Of a stretch of DNA of 58,582 nucleotides, positions 27,151-35,897 are shown one piece after another (the stretch's first letter is position 1; each line of letters starts with the position of its first letter). The DNA is from Planctomycetota bacterium (GTDB lineage: Bacteria; Planctomycetota; Phycisphaerae; Phycisphaerales; UBA1924), in contig JAFLCN010000022.1 of NCBI GenBank assembly GCA_017303555.1, positions 1 to 58,582 on the forward strand, read 5' to 3'. The notes under the pieces were generated by a model. It was given only the letters and a program-made list of their open reading frames with translations. It made no database searches and was not told the DNA's origin. A program made the translations under genes and the position numbers.

Positions 27151-27208
27151 CGATCAAGTGTTGGAGCCCGGGAAGGGCTTTGCAGCGGGGCGTTCGAGCC
27201 GGGGAAGT

Positions 27209-28213
27209 TCAACGGCGCGCCGCGTTCGGCCGGCCCAGCGGCTTGACCACGAGCGCAAGAACGAACTTGCCTTCAAGGGCGTCGCGACGGGCGAGGGCGG
27301 CAACCGCCCCCTCCTTCTTCGACTGACCGGCGAGCGCCTTGCGGGGCGCTCCGGTCAGGGTGCGCATCGCCGTCAGGCCCGAGCGGAGGACCGCATCGAC
27401 GGGCGCCGCGGTCATCGAGAGCGTGATCGTCGCGTCGATCAGCCGCACCTCATCGTCCCGCGCATCCTCGGCCATGTAGTCGCGGAGGGCATCGAACTCC
27501 ATGGAGTACGCCCGCGCGGCGTGGTCGATCTCCGCCAGTGTTTCGCGGTCAAGGGGCTCTTCCGCATCGCGATAGGCCTGACGCGAAGCCTCGGACATCG
27601 CGCTCCGCAGATCCGCGAGCGGCTCGTGCAGTTCCTTGCGGTACGTCGCGATCCGCGCGGCATCGGCCTGAACCACGGCGGGGATGGCGATCGTGAAGAG
27701 GCGCCGAGCGAGTTTTTCCTCCGCACGCTGCGCAACGGAAGTGGCGTGCGCCCGCATGACGACCAGCGAATTGCGGCAGCCGAATCGGTCGAGCGCAGCG
27801 CTGACCGGCAGGCTGACGCCCGGGTCCGGTCCGCCCTTCAGCAGGTCGTGCGAGACCGCATCGAGGTATCGTTTTTCGTCATCGAACAGGTCCTCGTGCA
27901 TCAGCGCACGGAGCGGCGCGAGACGATCGTCGCTTGTCAGCGCGGCACATACATGGCGAACGTCTCCCCCCGCGTCCGATTCACGGAAGGAAGCGCCGAC
28001 AACACCGGATTCCCACAGCGGCATGCTCCATCGCCAGGAGTCCATGAAACGGAGATACTCGGGAGAGAGCTCGACCGCGCGACCGAGGCTCTTTGCGTCG
28101 CTGCCCGAGAGCGGCGCGGGGATGAACGTCACCACGCGCTCGGCGAGCAACAGCGCCGCCATCGCGGGCGGCTCTCTGGTCGTCAGGTGGTATGGACTGA
28201 GAACGACGTTCAT
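27209..28213 (-). CDS. Hypothetical protein
   Basis: The product is 334 aa, soluble and mostly helical after residue 100, with no signal peptide or membrane helix. The N-terminal 60 residues contain MAALLLAERVVTFIPAPLSG. A long charged helical stretch (about 190-260) with EASRQAYRDAEEPLD could form a coiled coil. I do not recognise the family. The start was set at MNVVLS because the upstream in-frame codons enter the space after galE. It lies 107 bp downstream of galE on the same strand. Confidence 0.6.
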   Translation of the reverse strand: MNVVLSPYHLTTREPPAMAALLLAERVVTFIPAPLSGSDAKSLGRAVELSPEYLRFMDSWRWSMPLWESGVVGASFRESDAGGDVRHVCAALTSDDRLAPLRALMHEDLFDDEKRYLDAVSHDLLKGGPDPGVSLPVSAALDRFGCRNSLVVMRAHATSVAQRAEEKLARRLFTIAIPAVVQADAARIATYRKELHEPLADLRSAMSEASRQAYRDAEEPLDRETLAEIDHAARAYSMEFDALRDYMAEDARDDEVRLIDATITLSMTAAPVDAVLRSGLTAMRTLTGAPRKALAGQSKKEGAVAALARRDALEGKFVLALVVKPLGRPNAARR

Positions 28214-28320
28214 GGAAGTCAATTCAACGCAATGTCCGTGCGATCTTCGACTACCGAAGCGGAAAACTGGCGGGTTTTCAGCAGAACAGCCGGTATGCGG
28301 GCGGCGTATGACGGGGTGGG

Positions 28321-29346
28321 CTAGGCGCGATACCCGCGCGGATGCGTGGAGAACCATTTCCACGCCGTCTCCACGATTTGCTCAAGTTGTGTCACCCGCG
28401 GCGTCCAGCCGAGGCGCCGGTGTGCCTCGCCGGGATCGGCAAAGAGACGCGCCGGATCGCCGGGCCTCCGGGGCGCGGATTCGATCGCGATCGTCCGCCC
28501 GGTGACGCTCTGCGCCGCTTCGATGATCTCGCGATTCGATGTGCCCCGTCCGAGGCCGAGATTGAGGTGCGCGATCTCTCCGAGCGGGATGCGATCGAGC
28601 GCGCGAACGTGCGCATCCGCGATGTCGCAGACGTGAACGTAGTCCCGGACGCAGGTCCCGTCGGGTGTCGGATAATCGGTGCCGAACAGCTTCATCGTCG
28701 GGCGATCGGACATCGCGGCACGCAGCACGACGGGGAGCAGGTGCAGCTCCGGATCATGGTCCTCGCCCAGTTCACCCTGCGGCTCGCATCCCGCGACGTT
28801 GAAGTAACGCAAGCAGGTGAGCGCCGTCCTGGTGCCGCCGGCTTCGAGCGCCCTCACAATATCCTGCAGCATCTGCTCGCCGATGAGCTTGGTGCGACCG
28901 TACGGGCTCAGGGGCGCGAGGGGCGCCGATTCTTGCAACGGAATCAGGTTCTCCGGAGGCTGGCCGTACACGGAGCAACTGGAGGAGTACACGAGCCGCG
29001 CGACCTTGTACTTGCGGATCGCCGCGAGCAACGGCGCCATCGCGCCGACGTTGTTCTGGTAGTACAGAACCGGATCGGCCGACGATTCACCCACGTTCGC
29101 GAACGCCGCAAAGTGCATCACGGCATCGATACCCGGGGCGAACGCGAGCTCGAGCGCCGCGGAATCGCCCATGTCGCCCCGGACAAACGAGAAGCGGCTT
29201 CCGCCGCGCCGGGAAAGGATGTCGATCGCGGCGCGGTGACCCCGGGAAAGATTGTCGAGGACCACCACGTCGTGCCCGGCGCGGAGCAGCGCATCGCACG
29301 CGTGCGAGCCGATGTAGCCGGCGCCTCCTGTCACGAGAACCTTCAC
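28321..29346 (-). CDS. galE: UDP-glucose 4-epimerase
   Basis: The product is 341 aa, the usual length (about 338). It interconverts UDP-glucose and UDP-galactose with bound NAD+ in the cytosol, feeding polysaccharide and glycoconjugate synthesis. Seen: TGGAGYIG (6-13), Ser of the YSSSCSVYG block, the catalytic Tyr-x-x-x-Lys in SPYGRTKL, CLRYFNVAG, and RDYVHVCDIADAH. The GTG start has AAGGA 10 nt upstream. The gene lies between lgt and an unknown gene on the same strand, so a shared transcript is likely. Confidence 0.97.
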   Translation of the reverse strand: MKVLVTGGAGYIGSHACDALLRAGHDVVVLDNLSRGHRAAIDILSRRGGSRFSFVRGDMGDSAALELAFAPGIDAVMHFAAFANVGESSADPVLYYQNNVGAMAPLLAAIRKYKVARLVYSSSCSVYGQPPENLIPLQESAPLAPLSPYGRTKLIGEQMLQDIVRALEAGGTRTALTCLRYFNVAGCEPQGELGEDHDPELHLLPVVLRAAMSDRPTMKLFGTDYPTPDGTCVRDYVHVCDIADAHVRALDRIPLGEIAHLNLGLGRGTSNREIIEAAQSVTGRTIAIESAPRRPGDPARLFADPGEAHRRLGWTPRVTQLEQIVETAWKWFSTHPRGYRA

Positions 29347-29413
29347 CCGATCGATCCTTCCGCTGAATTGCCATTCCGACGAACATGTGTATCGGCCGGA
29401 TGGAACGGTCCGC

Positions 29414-30520
29414 TCAGGCGGAATGTTCGGTGCGGCGGCCCCAGCCGCCAACAAGCCGCACCGGGCTGGTCCGCCTCGCGATCGCGAGCGAGGCCCCGAG
29501 AAGGCAGAACCCCGCGATCACCATGAGCACGCTCAGCCACTGACCGCGGGAAAGACCCAGAATGCGCTGCACGGTGAGTTGGGCGTCCGGCAATCGCCAG
29601 ACCTCCGTGAGCACCCGAAGCACTCCGTAAACGATCAGGAACCACGACGCGACAACGCCCGAGGCGCGGGGCCGGCGCCAGATGAGCATGAGAACAACCC
29701 AAAGCACAATCCCCTCGGCGAGTGCCTGATAGAGCTGCGAAGGGTGGCGGGACGAAATGAGCGGGCCGAGTTCGGCAGCCACCCGTCGTCCCGCTTCGCC
29801 GCCCTTCTCAAGTTGATCCAGAACGCGCTGGTAGGCCTGGTCAAGATTGTCGGTCGGGAGCGCGTGCTTGAGCAGCAGTTCTTCGAGCGCGTGCTGTTGT
29901 CCCTGCGTCAGGTCGGGCCGATGGCCTCCCTTGCTCATAGGTTCGGAGAGCATTTCCTGCGGGAAGCGAACGGCCCACCAGGGCCCGGGCTGGCCCGGGG
30001 GCGTGACGATCTTTCCGAGCAGTTCGCCATTGATGAAATTGGCGATCCGGCCGAAGAACAGGCCGGGTGGCGCCGCGACGGACATCACATCCAGCACGTG
30101 CAGCATCGAGCACTTGCCGACGATGCGCCCCGATTCGTCCTTGAAACCTCGCGAGATCCACCAACTGGCGATGATGACCCCGGCGATTCCGCCGTGACTG
30201 GCCATGCCGCCCTTGTTCAGGGTGAACATCCCCCACCACGGGAATGAGGAGGAGAACGTGATGAAGAGCCGGGGCTCGTAGAAAATGGCGTAGCCCAGCC
30301 GGCCTCCGACCACGACGCCGAGGATGAGCCAGGTCATCGCATCGCCGATGCGTTCGGCGGGAATGAGGATCAGGCCCCGTCGCGCAAGCAGCCGCATGAA
30401 CAAGTACGCGACAACAAACCCCATCGCATACGACAAGCCGTACCAGCGCAGCCCGAAGCCGTCGGTGATTTTCAGCGCAAACGGGCTGAGGTCGTGCAGC
30501 CATGAAGCCAGCGTGGGCAT
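29414..30520 (-). CDS. lgt: Prolipoprotein diacylglyceryl transferase
   Basis: The product is 368 aa, longer than E. coli Lgt (291). It attaches diacylglycerol to the lipobox Cys of prolipoproteins at the cytoplasmic membrane. Seen: RWYGLSY, GGRLGYAIFYEP, the conserved His in MASHGGIAG, and the signature GRIANFINGELLG. Then an extra ~60-residue hydrophilic insert (about 195-255) rich in Gln, Glu and Leu precedes HPSQLYQA. About seven membrane segments are seen. The TACACT box 8 nt before the ATG suggests a leaderless mRNA. Predicted lipoproteins in this window are its possible clients. Confidence 0.97.
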   Translation of the reverse strand: MPTLASWLHDLSPFALKITDGFGLRWYGLSYAMGFVVAYLFMRLLARRGLILIPAERIGDAMTWLILGVVVGGRLGYAIFYEPRLFITFSSSFPWWGMFTLNKGGMASHGGIAGVIIASWWISRGFKDESGRIVGKCSMLHVLDVMSVAAPPGLFFGRIANFINGELLGKIVTPPGQPGPWWAVRFPQEMLSEPMSKGGHRPDLTQGQQHALEELLLKHALPTDNLDQAYQRVLDQLEKGGEAGRRVAAELGPLISSRHPSQLYQALAEGIVLWVVLMLIWRRPRASGVVASWFLIVYGVLRVLTEVWRLPDAQLTVQRILGLSRGQWLSVLMVIAGFCLLGASLAIARRTSPVRLVGGWGRRTEHSA

Positions 30521-30528
30521 CGGGGTCC

Positions 30529-30534
30529 AGTGTA
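30529..30534 (-). promoter_or_regulatory. TACACT box 8 nt before the lgt start (leaderless-type)
   Basis: It lies in the 21-bp gap after tatD. No Shine-Dalgarno site is present before the ATG. Confidence 0.45.
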
Positions 30535-30541
30535 GCGGCGG

Positions 30542-31327
30542 CTACCGAGCATCGATCCCGTAGAAGCGCTTGGTGTTTGCATTGATCCGCTCGTGGAAGG
30601 CCGGCCACTCGTCCCCCCGTGCCGCGGCGACCGCGCGGGCGGTCACGCTCGACATCCAGGGTTCGCAAGGACGCTCTCCCCGGTGCGGCTCGGGAGAGAG
30701 GAACGGGGCGTCGGTCTCGATCATGATGCGATCCGCCGGTACGAGGCGGATCGCCTCGCGAACTTCCTCTGCATTGCGGTACGTCGCGACACCGGTCAGC
30801 GAAACACTGGCGCCGAAATCCAGGAGCATGCGCATCTCGCGCGGACCGCCGGTGAAGCAGTGGAACACGAATCGGCCCGGATCGAACGGCGAGCGCTTCA
30901 GAACGGGAACAAGATCATCGAAGGCCTCGCGGCAATGGAGCACGATGGGTTTGTCGATCCCTTCGGATTTCCACCGCGCAAGCCAGTTGAGCTGCTCGTC
31001 GAGGACCTGACGCTGCAGGTCCCCGGCCGGTTTGTTGTAGTGATTATCGAGGCCGAGTTCGCCCCATGCGACGCAGCGTTGCGATGAGCCGACCTTCCGG
31101 AGATTCGCCCATTCATGAGGCCCCTTGTCGCTGTAGAGCGGGTGCACGCCGGCGGTGCACCAGACATTGCTATACGTCTCGGCGATCGCGAGCGCCGAAA
31201 GGCAATCGTGCGTGGTGGTCGAGATTGTGATGCAACCTTCGACGCCGTGCCCGGCTGCGGATGCAAGAACCTCCGGCACACGTCCCTTGAAATCCGGAAA
31301 CGTGAGATGGCAGTGCGTGTCGATCAC
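30542..31327 (-). CDS. TatD-family metal-dependent hydrolase
   Basis: The product is 261 aa, typical of TatD/YcfH (about 260). It is a predicted metal-dependent deoxyribonuclease or hydrolase. Metal-site residues seen: DTHCHL at the N-terminus, GELGLD (Glu), PIVLHCREA (His), FHCFTG (His) and ETDAPFL (Asp). Members act on DNA ends and damaged DNA, with other roles proposed. The GTG start is preceded by TATTCT 6 nt upstream and no Shine-Dalgarno site. It is followed by lgt on the same strand and diverges from nnrD by 69 bp. Confidence 0.95.
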   Translation of the reverse strand: MIDTHCHLTFPDFKGRVPEVLASAAGHGVEGCITISTTTHDCLSALAIAETYSNVWCTAGVHPLYSDKGPHEWANLRKVGSSQRCVAWGELGLDNHYNKPAGDLQRQVLDEQLNWLARWKSEGIDKPIVLHCREAFDDLVPVLKRSPFDPGRFVFHCFTGGPREMRMLLDFGASVSLTGVATYRNAEEVREAIRLVPADRIMIETDAPFLSPEPHRGERPCEPWMSSVTARAVAAARGDEWPAFHERINANTKRFYGIDAR

Positions 31328-31333
31328 GGTTGC

Positions 31334-31339
31334 AGAATA
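31334..31339 (-). promoter_or_regulatory. TATTCT box 6 nt before the tatD-like start (leaderless-type)
   Basis: It sits in the 69-bp divergent region shared with nnrD. The gene starts with GTG and has no Shine-Dalgarno site. Confidence 0.5.
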
Positions 31340-31385
31340 GGTGAGGGGTCAATCGGGCGGGCGGATGCAACGCGTCCGCGGCTTC

Positions 31386-31391
31386 TAAACT
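31386..31391 (+). promoter_or_regulatory. TAAACT box 5 nt before the nnrD start (leaderless-type)
   Basis: It lies on the opposite side of the same divergent gap as the tatD box. The ATG follows after 5 nt, with no Shine-Dalgarno site. Confidence 0.5.
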
Positions 31392-31396
31392 CCGGC

Positions 31397-32323
31397 ATGA
31401 GCCCACCGCTTCAACTCCCGGCACGCGATCCGCACGGGCACAAGGGAACGTACGGAACCGTCGCGCTGATCGGGGGCTGCGCCGACGGCCGTTCACGCAT
31501 GATCGGCGCCCCGGCGATCGCGGCTCTCGCGGCTCTGCGGTCCGGCGCGGGATTGGCGCGGGTGCTTTGTCCGGGCCCGATCCTCAACGACGTCATCTCG
31601 ATCACGCCCTCGGCGACCGGAGTGGCTCTGCCCACCGGCGCCGCCGGGAACCTCATCGCGCACGAAGCGGCAGAAGTCTTCGATCTGAACACATCGTCGG
31701 CCGATGCGATCGTGATCGGGCCCGGACTCGGGTGGGTCACGGACCCGCTCGATCCGCTGGCCGAGGGGACACGGGCGATCGTGCTCCGCGCCATCCTGCA
31801 CGCCGATGCGCCGCTTGTGGTCGATGCGGATGCCCTGACGGCTCTGGCCTCGACGCCCGACTTTGCCCGCGATTTCCGTGCCGCGGCGATCCTGACTCCG
31901 CACCCCGGCGAACACAAGCGGCTCGCGACGGCGCTCTCGCTGCCGCTCGCCGGAGACGATGATGCGAGCCGTCGCCGGGCGTGCGAATCGCTCGCGCAGA
32001 GAATCGGGTGCATCGTCGCTCTGAAGGGCGCGGGCACGGTGGTGAGCGACGGTCAGCAGACGTGGAAGTGCGAACGCGGGCACGCGTGCCTCGCGACCGC
32101 CGGGACCGGCGACGTGCTCAGCGGGCTGTTGGGCGGCTTGCTGGCTCAGCACGGCGGTCCGACTTCGCGGGCCCGCCTCTCGCTGTTTGAGATCGCGTGC
32201 ATCGGCGTGGAGGCTCACGCGATCGCGGGCGAAACGTGGGCGAAATCAACCGCTCAGGCGGGGCTGATCGCACGGGAGCTGGCGGACTTGCTGCCCGGCG
32301 TGCTCGACACGCTCCGGCGGTGA
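31397..32323 (+). CDS. nnrD: ADP/ATP-dependent NAD(P)H-hydrate dehydratase
   Basis: The product is 308 aa, the stand-alone YjeF C-terminal (ribokinase-like) domain. It dehydrates S-NAD(P)HX back to NAD(P)H at the cost of ATP or ADP. Seen: HKGTYGTVALIGG (17-29), VIGPGLG, VVDADALTAL, ILTPHPGE, IVALKGAGTVV, and the anion-hole signature TAGTGDVLSGLLGG with its catalytic Asp. The partner epimerase gene is 9 kb away at 21435. It is a single-gene unit, converging with the prepilin genes. Confidence 0.96.
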   Translation: MSPPLQLPARDPHGHKGTYGTVALIGGCADGRSRMIGAPAIAALAALRSGAGLARVLCPGPILNDVISITPSATGVALPTGAAGNLIAHEAAEVFDLNTSSADAIVIGPGLGWVTDPLDPLAEGTRAIVLRAILHADAPLVVDADALTALASTPDFARDFRAAAILTPHPGEHKRLATALSLPLAGDDDASRRRACESLAQRIGCIVALKGAGTVVSDGQQTWKCERGHACLATAGTGDVLSGLLGGLLAQHGGPTSRARLSLFEIACIGVEAHAIAGETWAKSTAQAGLIARELADLLPGVLDTLRR

Positions 32324-32339
32324 GGCGACAAACCGCCGA

Positions 32340-32960
32340 TCACTCGACGATTTCAAGCCTGCGGGGCATCACGCTCGAAACCAGGCGGATGGTCGGTGCA
32401 GAGAGTTCGGTGTGGAGGGTTGTGTCTTTGGTATCGGCGGGCTGCACCGTCAGGTCGAGCGTTGCACGGCGCAGGCGCGGGCCGATGTCGTATTCGAGCG
32501 TGAACTTGGCATCGGTCACTCCCTGGAGCAGCGGCTGATCCTGGGTGTCGGTGAGTGTTTCATTCGAGTACATTTTCTGCACCATGTAGAGCGTGTACGG
32601 TCCTTGCTCACCGGTCTTGGGGTCGCGGCGCTCGACACGGACGATCTTCTTCTCGAGCGTGTTCGGGTCGTAGAACGAAACAAACTCGAGATAGGTGCTT
32701 TCGAGCGGATTCTGGCTTGCCGCAAGCACATCGGCCGGGAACGGGCCGAACTGGTCGCCGGTGCGCACCATCGTGAGCAGCCGGTGCATGACGATGCGCG
32801 AGACAACGTGCGTCGATGCGGCGTCGGTCGTGAACTTGTACGCCCGGAACGAGGCGTGCAGCGCGGTCATGGTGGCAGCGAGCAAAGTGCTCGTGATCGT
32901 GAGCGCGATCAGCATCTCGATGAGACTGAAAGCGCGGGTTGGACGGAATTGAGATCTCAA
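32340..32960 (-). CDS. Prepilin-type protein, PilW/GspJ-like
   Basis: The product is 206 aa. Residues 11-35 carry the prepilin signal and membrane helix FSLIEMLIALTITSTLL; the residue before the cleavage point is Ala rather than Gly, so processing by PilD-type peptidase may be slow or different. The rest is a beta-rich globular part with LTMVRTGDQFGP and a GspJ-like spacing. It would be a minor pseudopilin at the tip of a pilus or type II secretion fibre. The TTG start overlaps the stop of the upstream 953-residue gene as TTGA. Confidence 0.85.
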   Translation of the reverse strand: MRSQFRPTRAFSLIEMLIALTITSTLLAATMTALHASFRAYKFTTDAASTHVVSRIVMHRLLTMVRTGDQFGPFPADVLAASQNPLESTYLEFVSFYDPNTLEKKIVRVERRDPKTGEQGPYTLYMVQKMYSNETLTDTQDQPLLQGVTDAKFTLEYDIGPRLRRATLDLTVQPADTKDTTLHTELSAPTIRLVSSVMPRRLEIVE

Positions 32961-35818
32961 GGCTTGCCCTCCTTGTACGTCAGCGGCAGCGCCGTGAACT
33001 GGAGCGGGAGCATGATGCCATCGGGCAGCGTCATCTGCGGGTTGAGGCGGAGCTGGATGCGTCCGTACCCGTAGAACGGAACGGCCGTGGCGCCGGCATT
33101 GAGCTGCGCCTGCGTGGGAGTCGCCGTCGGGCCCAGGTCGGGCAGGCCGTCGCCGTTGAGATCCCAGCCGACGATCTTCTGACCGCCGACGATCGGCAGC
33201 GTTGCCGGGTCAAGGCCTTCCTTCTCGCCGTCGGCGCTGCCGAAGTAGCCGACGCTCAGATTGAAATCGGCGGGGTTGCCGACGGGGTTGCCGCCGACGT
33301 CCACCAGCGGCTTCGAGCCGAGCTGCGGGTCAAAGGTCATGAGCAGGGCTCCGTCAACCGTCACGTTGCCGCGCAGGTCCATCAGCCCGGCGATGACCGC
33401 GCCCTGGAGATGGATGTCCTGGTCGGGCGGGGCGTTGAAGTTGCCGACATCGACCGAGTAGTTGGGCAGCATCATGCTGCTCTTGGCGATCTCGGTGAGC
33501 TGGGCGTCGGTCGGATTGGCATCCGGATCATCGGGGTCGCTCGGGTTCTTGGTGGTGAACTTGGTCTTGCCGGTGAACTGGATCTTGTTGCGGATGTTCG
33601 TGAAGACCGTCGGGCTGTCGCTGACAACCGACCCGACCACCGTGCAATCGTGGAATCGCACGTTGTTGCTCAGAGCTTTGGTATCGACGATGCGCTTACC
33701 CCCGACCACCAGCGGATTCGCGAGCGCCGAATACCCGGTGGTGAGCGCCACCATGTCGGACGGGATGTCCGCCTTATCGAGCGGGGTGGTCGCCATCATC
33801 AGAACCTGGTTCGGCGGGGTCGCCGTGGACGGCAGCATCGTCGGGTATTTGGTACCCGCGTAGATCGTCCGCGAGGGCGAGGGTCCGGGGAAACCGTCGG
33901 CCTGGACGGTCATCAGCCCGTAGCTCGACCAGAGCGGGTGGGTGTTGTCGATGGTGGTCTTGATCAGCGTGACGCCGATGAAGGTGCAGTTGACAAACAA
34001 GGCGTTCGTTCCCGCCGGGATCACCGGGCTCTTGAACGTCATGTTCTGGTACACCGGGCGGTAGTAGATGTCGGTGTATGAAGGCGAGTTGAAGGGCATC
34101 TTTTCCCAGTAGGCGGTGGCGTAGTTGTCCGGCCGGCCGTCGCTGTTCGCGTCGCCGTCGAGGCGCTCGAAGCGCGGCGAGGTAGACGAACGGGGCTTGG
34201 CCTCGACGTACGTTGCGAGTGCCGCGGCACCGACGCCGAGGTTGGTCGCAACCTGCGTATTGAACGCGGCGCCGTTGGCGAGATTCGCAAGAACCGCCTG
34301 CTCGGCGCTGAAGACGGCATCGGTGGGATTCGGAAGCAGGTTGTCGGACGCCCCGAAGGTCTGCGCGGTTTTGCCGCCGCCGGGGATGATCGAGCCTTGA
34401 ACTTCGTTCGCGACGGCGCCGAGCGAGTTGGTCCAGGCGGCCTGAGTCGTCTTGTAGATGACACGCCCCCCCACCTTCGAATAGCGGTCACGCTTGTCGA
34501 TGTAGCCGTCCCGCCAGCCCAGGGTCACATCGTCCGAATCGACGATCGTCTCACCCTTGTCCCAGCGTCCGTTCAGGTTCGCGTCGTTGTAGCCGTACGC
34601 GCCGTTGACGTTGCGGTCCGGGATCGCCGAATCGATCAGCAGCCCGAGATCGTCATCGGCCGTGAACTCCGGGGTTTCGGCTTCGGCCGGGGTGCCGAGC
34701 GTCAGCGGCTTGGAGAGCGCGAGGCGGCCGTCGCCGTTCTTGTCAAAGTGCTTGATGAAGATCGAGAAGTCATCGATGTAGCCGTTGTCGAGCACATCCG
34801 TGAATGCGTTGCTCGGTTTGCCGCTGCCGTCGTAGTCCTTGCTGTTGGCGGGGATCCCCAGCGATTCGATGGGGTGATTGACGCGGAGCCGGTTGTCGCC
34901 GTCGGCGTCGTACGAAACCACGCCGGCGAAGAAGTCCTTGAGCTTCAGATCCAGCACGGGATCGATGCCCAGGAAGTCCGAGCGCATGGTCAGCGGTTCG
35001 CCGTTCTGCTTGTCCACCTGCGTGAAGCGGCAGCCCAGGTCGCCGCTCACCATCACGTTGCGTCCGAGCATCACGCGGGTCGGGCTGACGATCGCCTGCT
35101 TGACGCGCTTGCTGAGCTGGAAGTCCTGCATGATCGTGCGCGACAGGGGCTGGCCGTTGCGCGAATACCCGAAGTCAAAGCCCGTCACGATCGCACGCAC
35201 GGTGCGGCCGTCGGCCAGGGGTGCATAGGTCACCGAGAACCCGATCGTCGGCTTGCCGCCGGAGCCCGGCGCGTCCACGCCCACCACGGGCGTGTAGAGC
35301 CAGCCGCTCTTTGCGTACACCGAAAGATCGGCGCCGCTGATGGCGTTTCCGAGCGTGGGCTGCGAGACGCCCACTCCAGTCACGACGTTCTGGTCGCACG
35401 CGTGCCGATTGGCAACGGCCTGCGCGATGCCGCCGGGGGTGGAGGATTCGGGGTACGACGTCAGCGGCAGTTGCACCTGCACGGTGCCCGCCTTGCTCGT
35501 GTCGCCGTTCCAGAGCTCCGACGCAAGGCTTCCGGTGATGTCGCTCTTGCTGATGACAAACCGCTGAGCCGCCTCGTGGAGCCGTGCGGAAGCGATGTGA
35601 AGCCCTGTCTCCGCTGCGCCCAGCGCGCGGACCACGTGCACGTGCGTGGATGCCGTGCGGATGTTGCCCTTGCTGGCGATTGCCATCGCCGCCGCAAGCG
35701 AGCCAAAGAGGATCAGGAACATCATCGAAAGAATCGAGGCAACGCCGCGTTCGCGGACCGAGGTTCGGCGGCGGCCCGTTCGCGGGTTCGAGGAACCGAA
35801 GAGCTGGATGCGTTTCAT
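32957..35818 (-). CDS. Giant PilX/GspK-like minor pilin with calcium-loop-like repeats
   Basis: The product is 953 aa, far longer than PilX or GspK (about 170-330). Residues about 24-75 match the PilX N-terminal pattern: RERGVASILSMMFLILFGSL, then AETGLHIA. The body contains Asp-rich loops like EF-hand/dockerin or thrombospondin-3 repeats: DADGDNRL (~304), DYDGSGKP (~328), DKNGDGRL (~359), DANLNGRW (~412), DGDANSDGR and DLNGDGLPD further on. The C-terminal third has beta-helix-like spacing (VRFHDCTVVGSVVSD, LQGAVIAGLMDLRGNVTVDGALL). A calcium-stabilised surface adhesin at a pilus tip is plausible. Start set at MKRIQL. Confidence 0.8.
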   Translation of the reverse strand: MKRIQLFGSSNPRTGRRRTSVRERGVASILSMMFLILFGSLAAAMAIASKGNIRTASTHVHVVRALGAAETGLHIASARLHEAAQRFVISKSDITGSLASELWNGDTSKAGTVQVQLPLTSYPESSTPGGIAQAVANRHACDQNVVTGVGVSQPTLGNAISGADLSVYAKSGWLYTPVVGVDAPGSGGKPTIGFSVTYAPLADGRTVRAIVTGFDFGYSRNGQPLSRTIMQDFQLSKRVKQAIVSPTRVMLGRNVMVSGDLGCRFTQVDKQNGEPLTMRSDFLGIDPVLDLKLKDFFAGVVSYDADGDNRLRVNHPIESLGIPANSKDYDGSGKPSNAFTDVLDNGYIDDFSIFIKHFDKNGDGRLALSKPLTLGTPAEAETPEFTADDDLGLLIDSAIPDRNVNGAYGYNDANLNGRWDKGETIVDSDDVTLGWRDGYIDKRDRYSKVGGRVIYKTTQAAWTNSLGAVANEVQGSIIPGGGKTAQTFGASDNLLPNPTDAVFSAEQAVLANLANGAAFNTQVATNLGVGAAALATYVEAKPRSSTSPRFERLDGDANSDGRPDNYATAYWEKMPFNSPSYTDIYYRPVYQNMTFKSPVIPAGTNALFVNCTFIGVTLIKTTIDNTHPLWSSYGLMTVQADGFPGPSPSRTIYAGTKYPTMLPSTATPPNQVLMMATTPLDKADIPSDMVALTTGYSALANPLVVGGKRIVDTKALSNNVRFHDCTVVGSVVSDSPTVFTNIRNKIQFTGKTKFTTKNPSDPDDPDANPTDAQLTEIAKSSMMLPNYSVDVGNFNAPPDQDIHLQGAVIAGLMDLRGNVTVDGALLMTFDPQLGSKPLVDVGGNPVGNPADFNLSVGYFGSADGEKEGLDPATLPIVGGQKIVGWDLNGDGLPDLGPTATPTQAQLNAGATAVPFYGYGRIQLRLNPQMTLPDGIMLPLQFTALPLTYKEGKP

Positions 35819-35897
35819 GGGAGTTGCCCTCGGACGGAAACGAGTTCGATCAAACAAGCCGCATCCCAACGTGCCGGCGCAGGGAGCGCTTCGCGGT

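Noticed and set aside
28262..28279. Short inverted repeat GAAAAC-TGGCGG-GTTTTC between galE and an unknown gene
   Set aside because: A 6-bp stem with no T tract and no second copy is too weak for a terminator or operator call.
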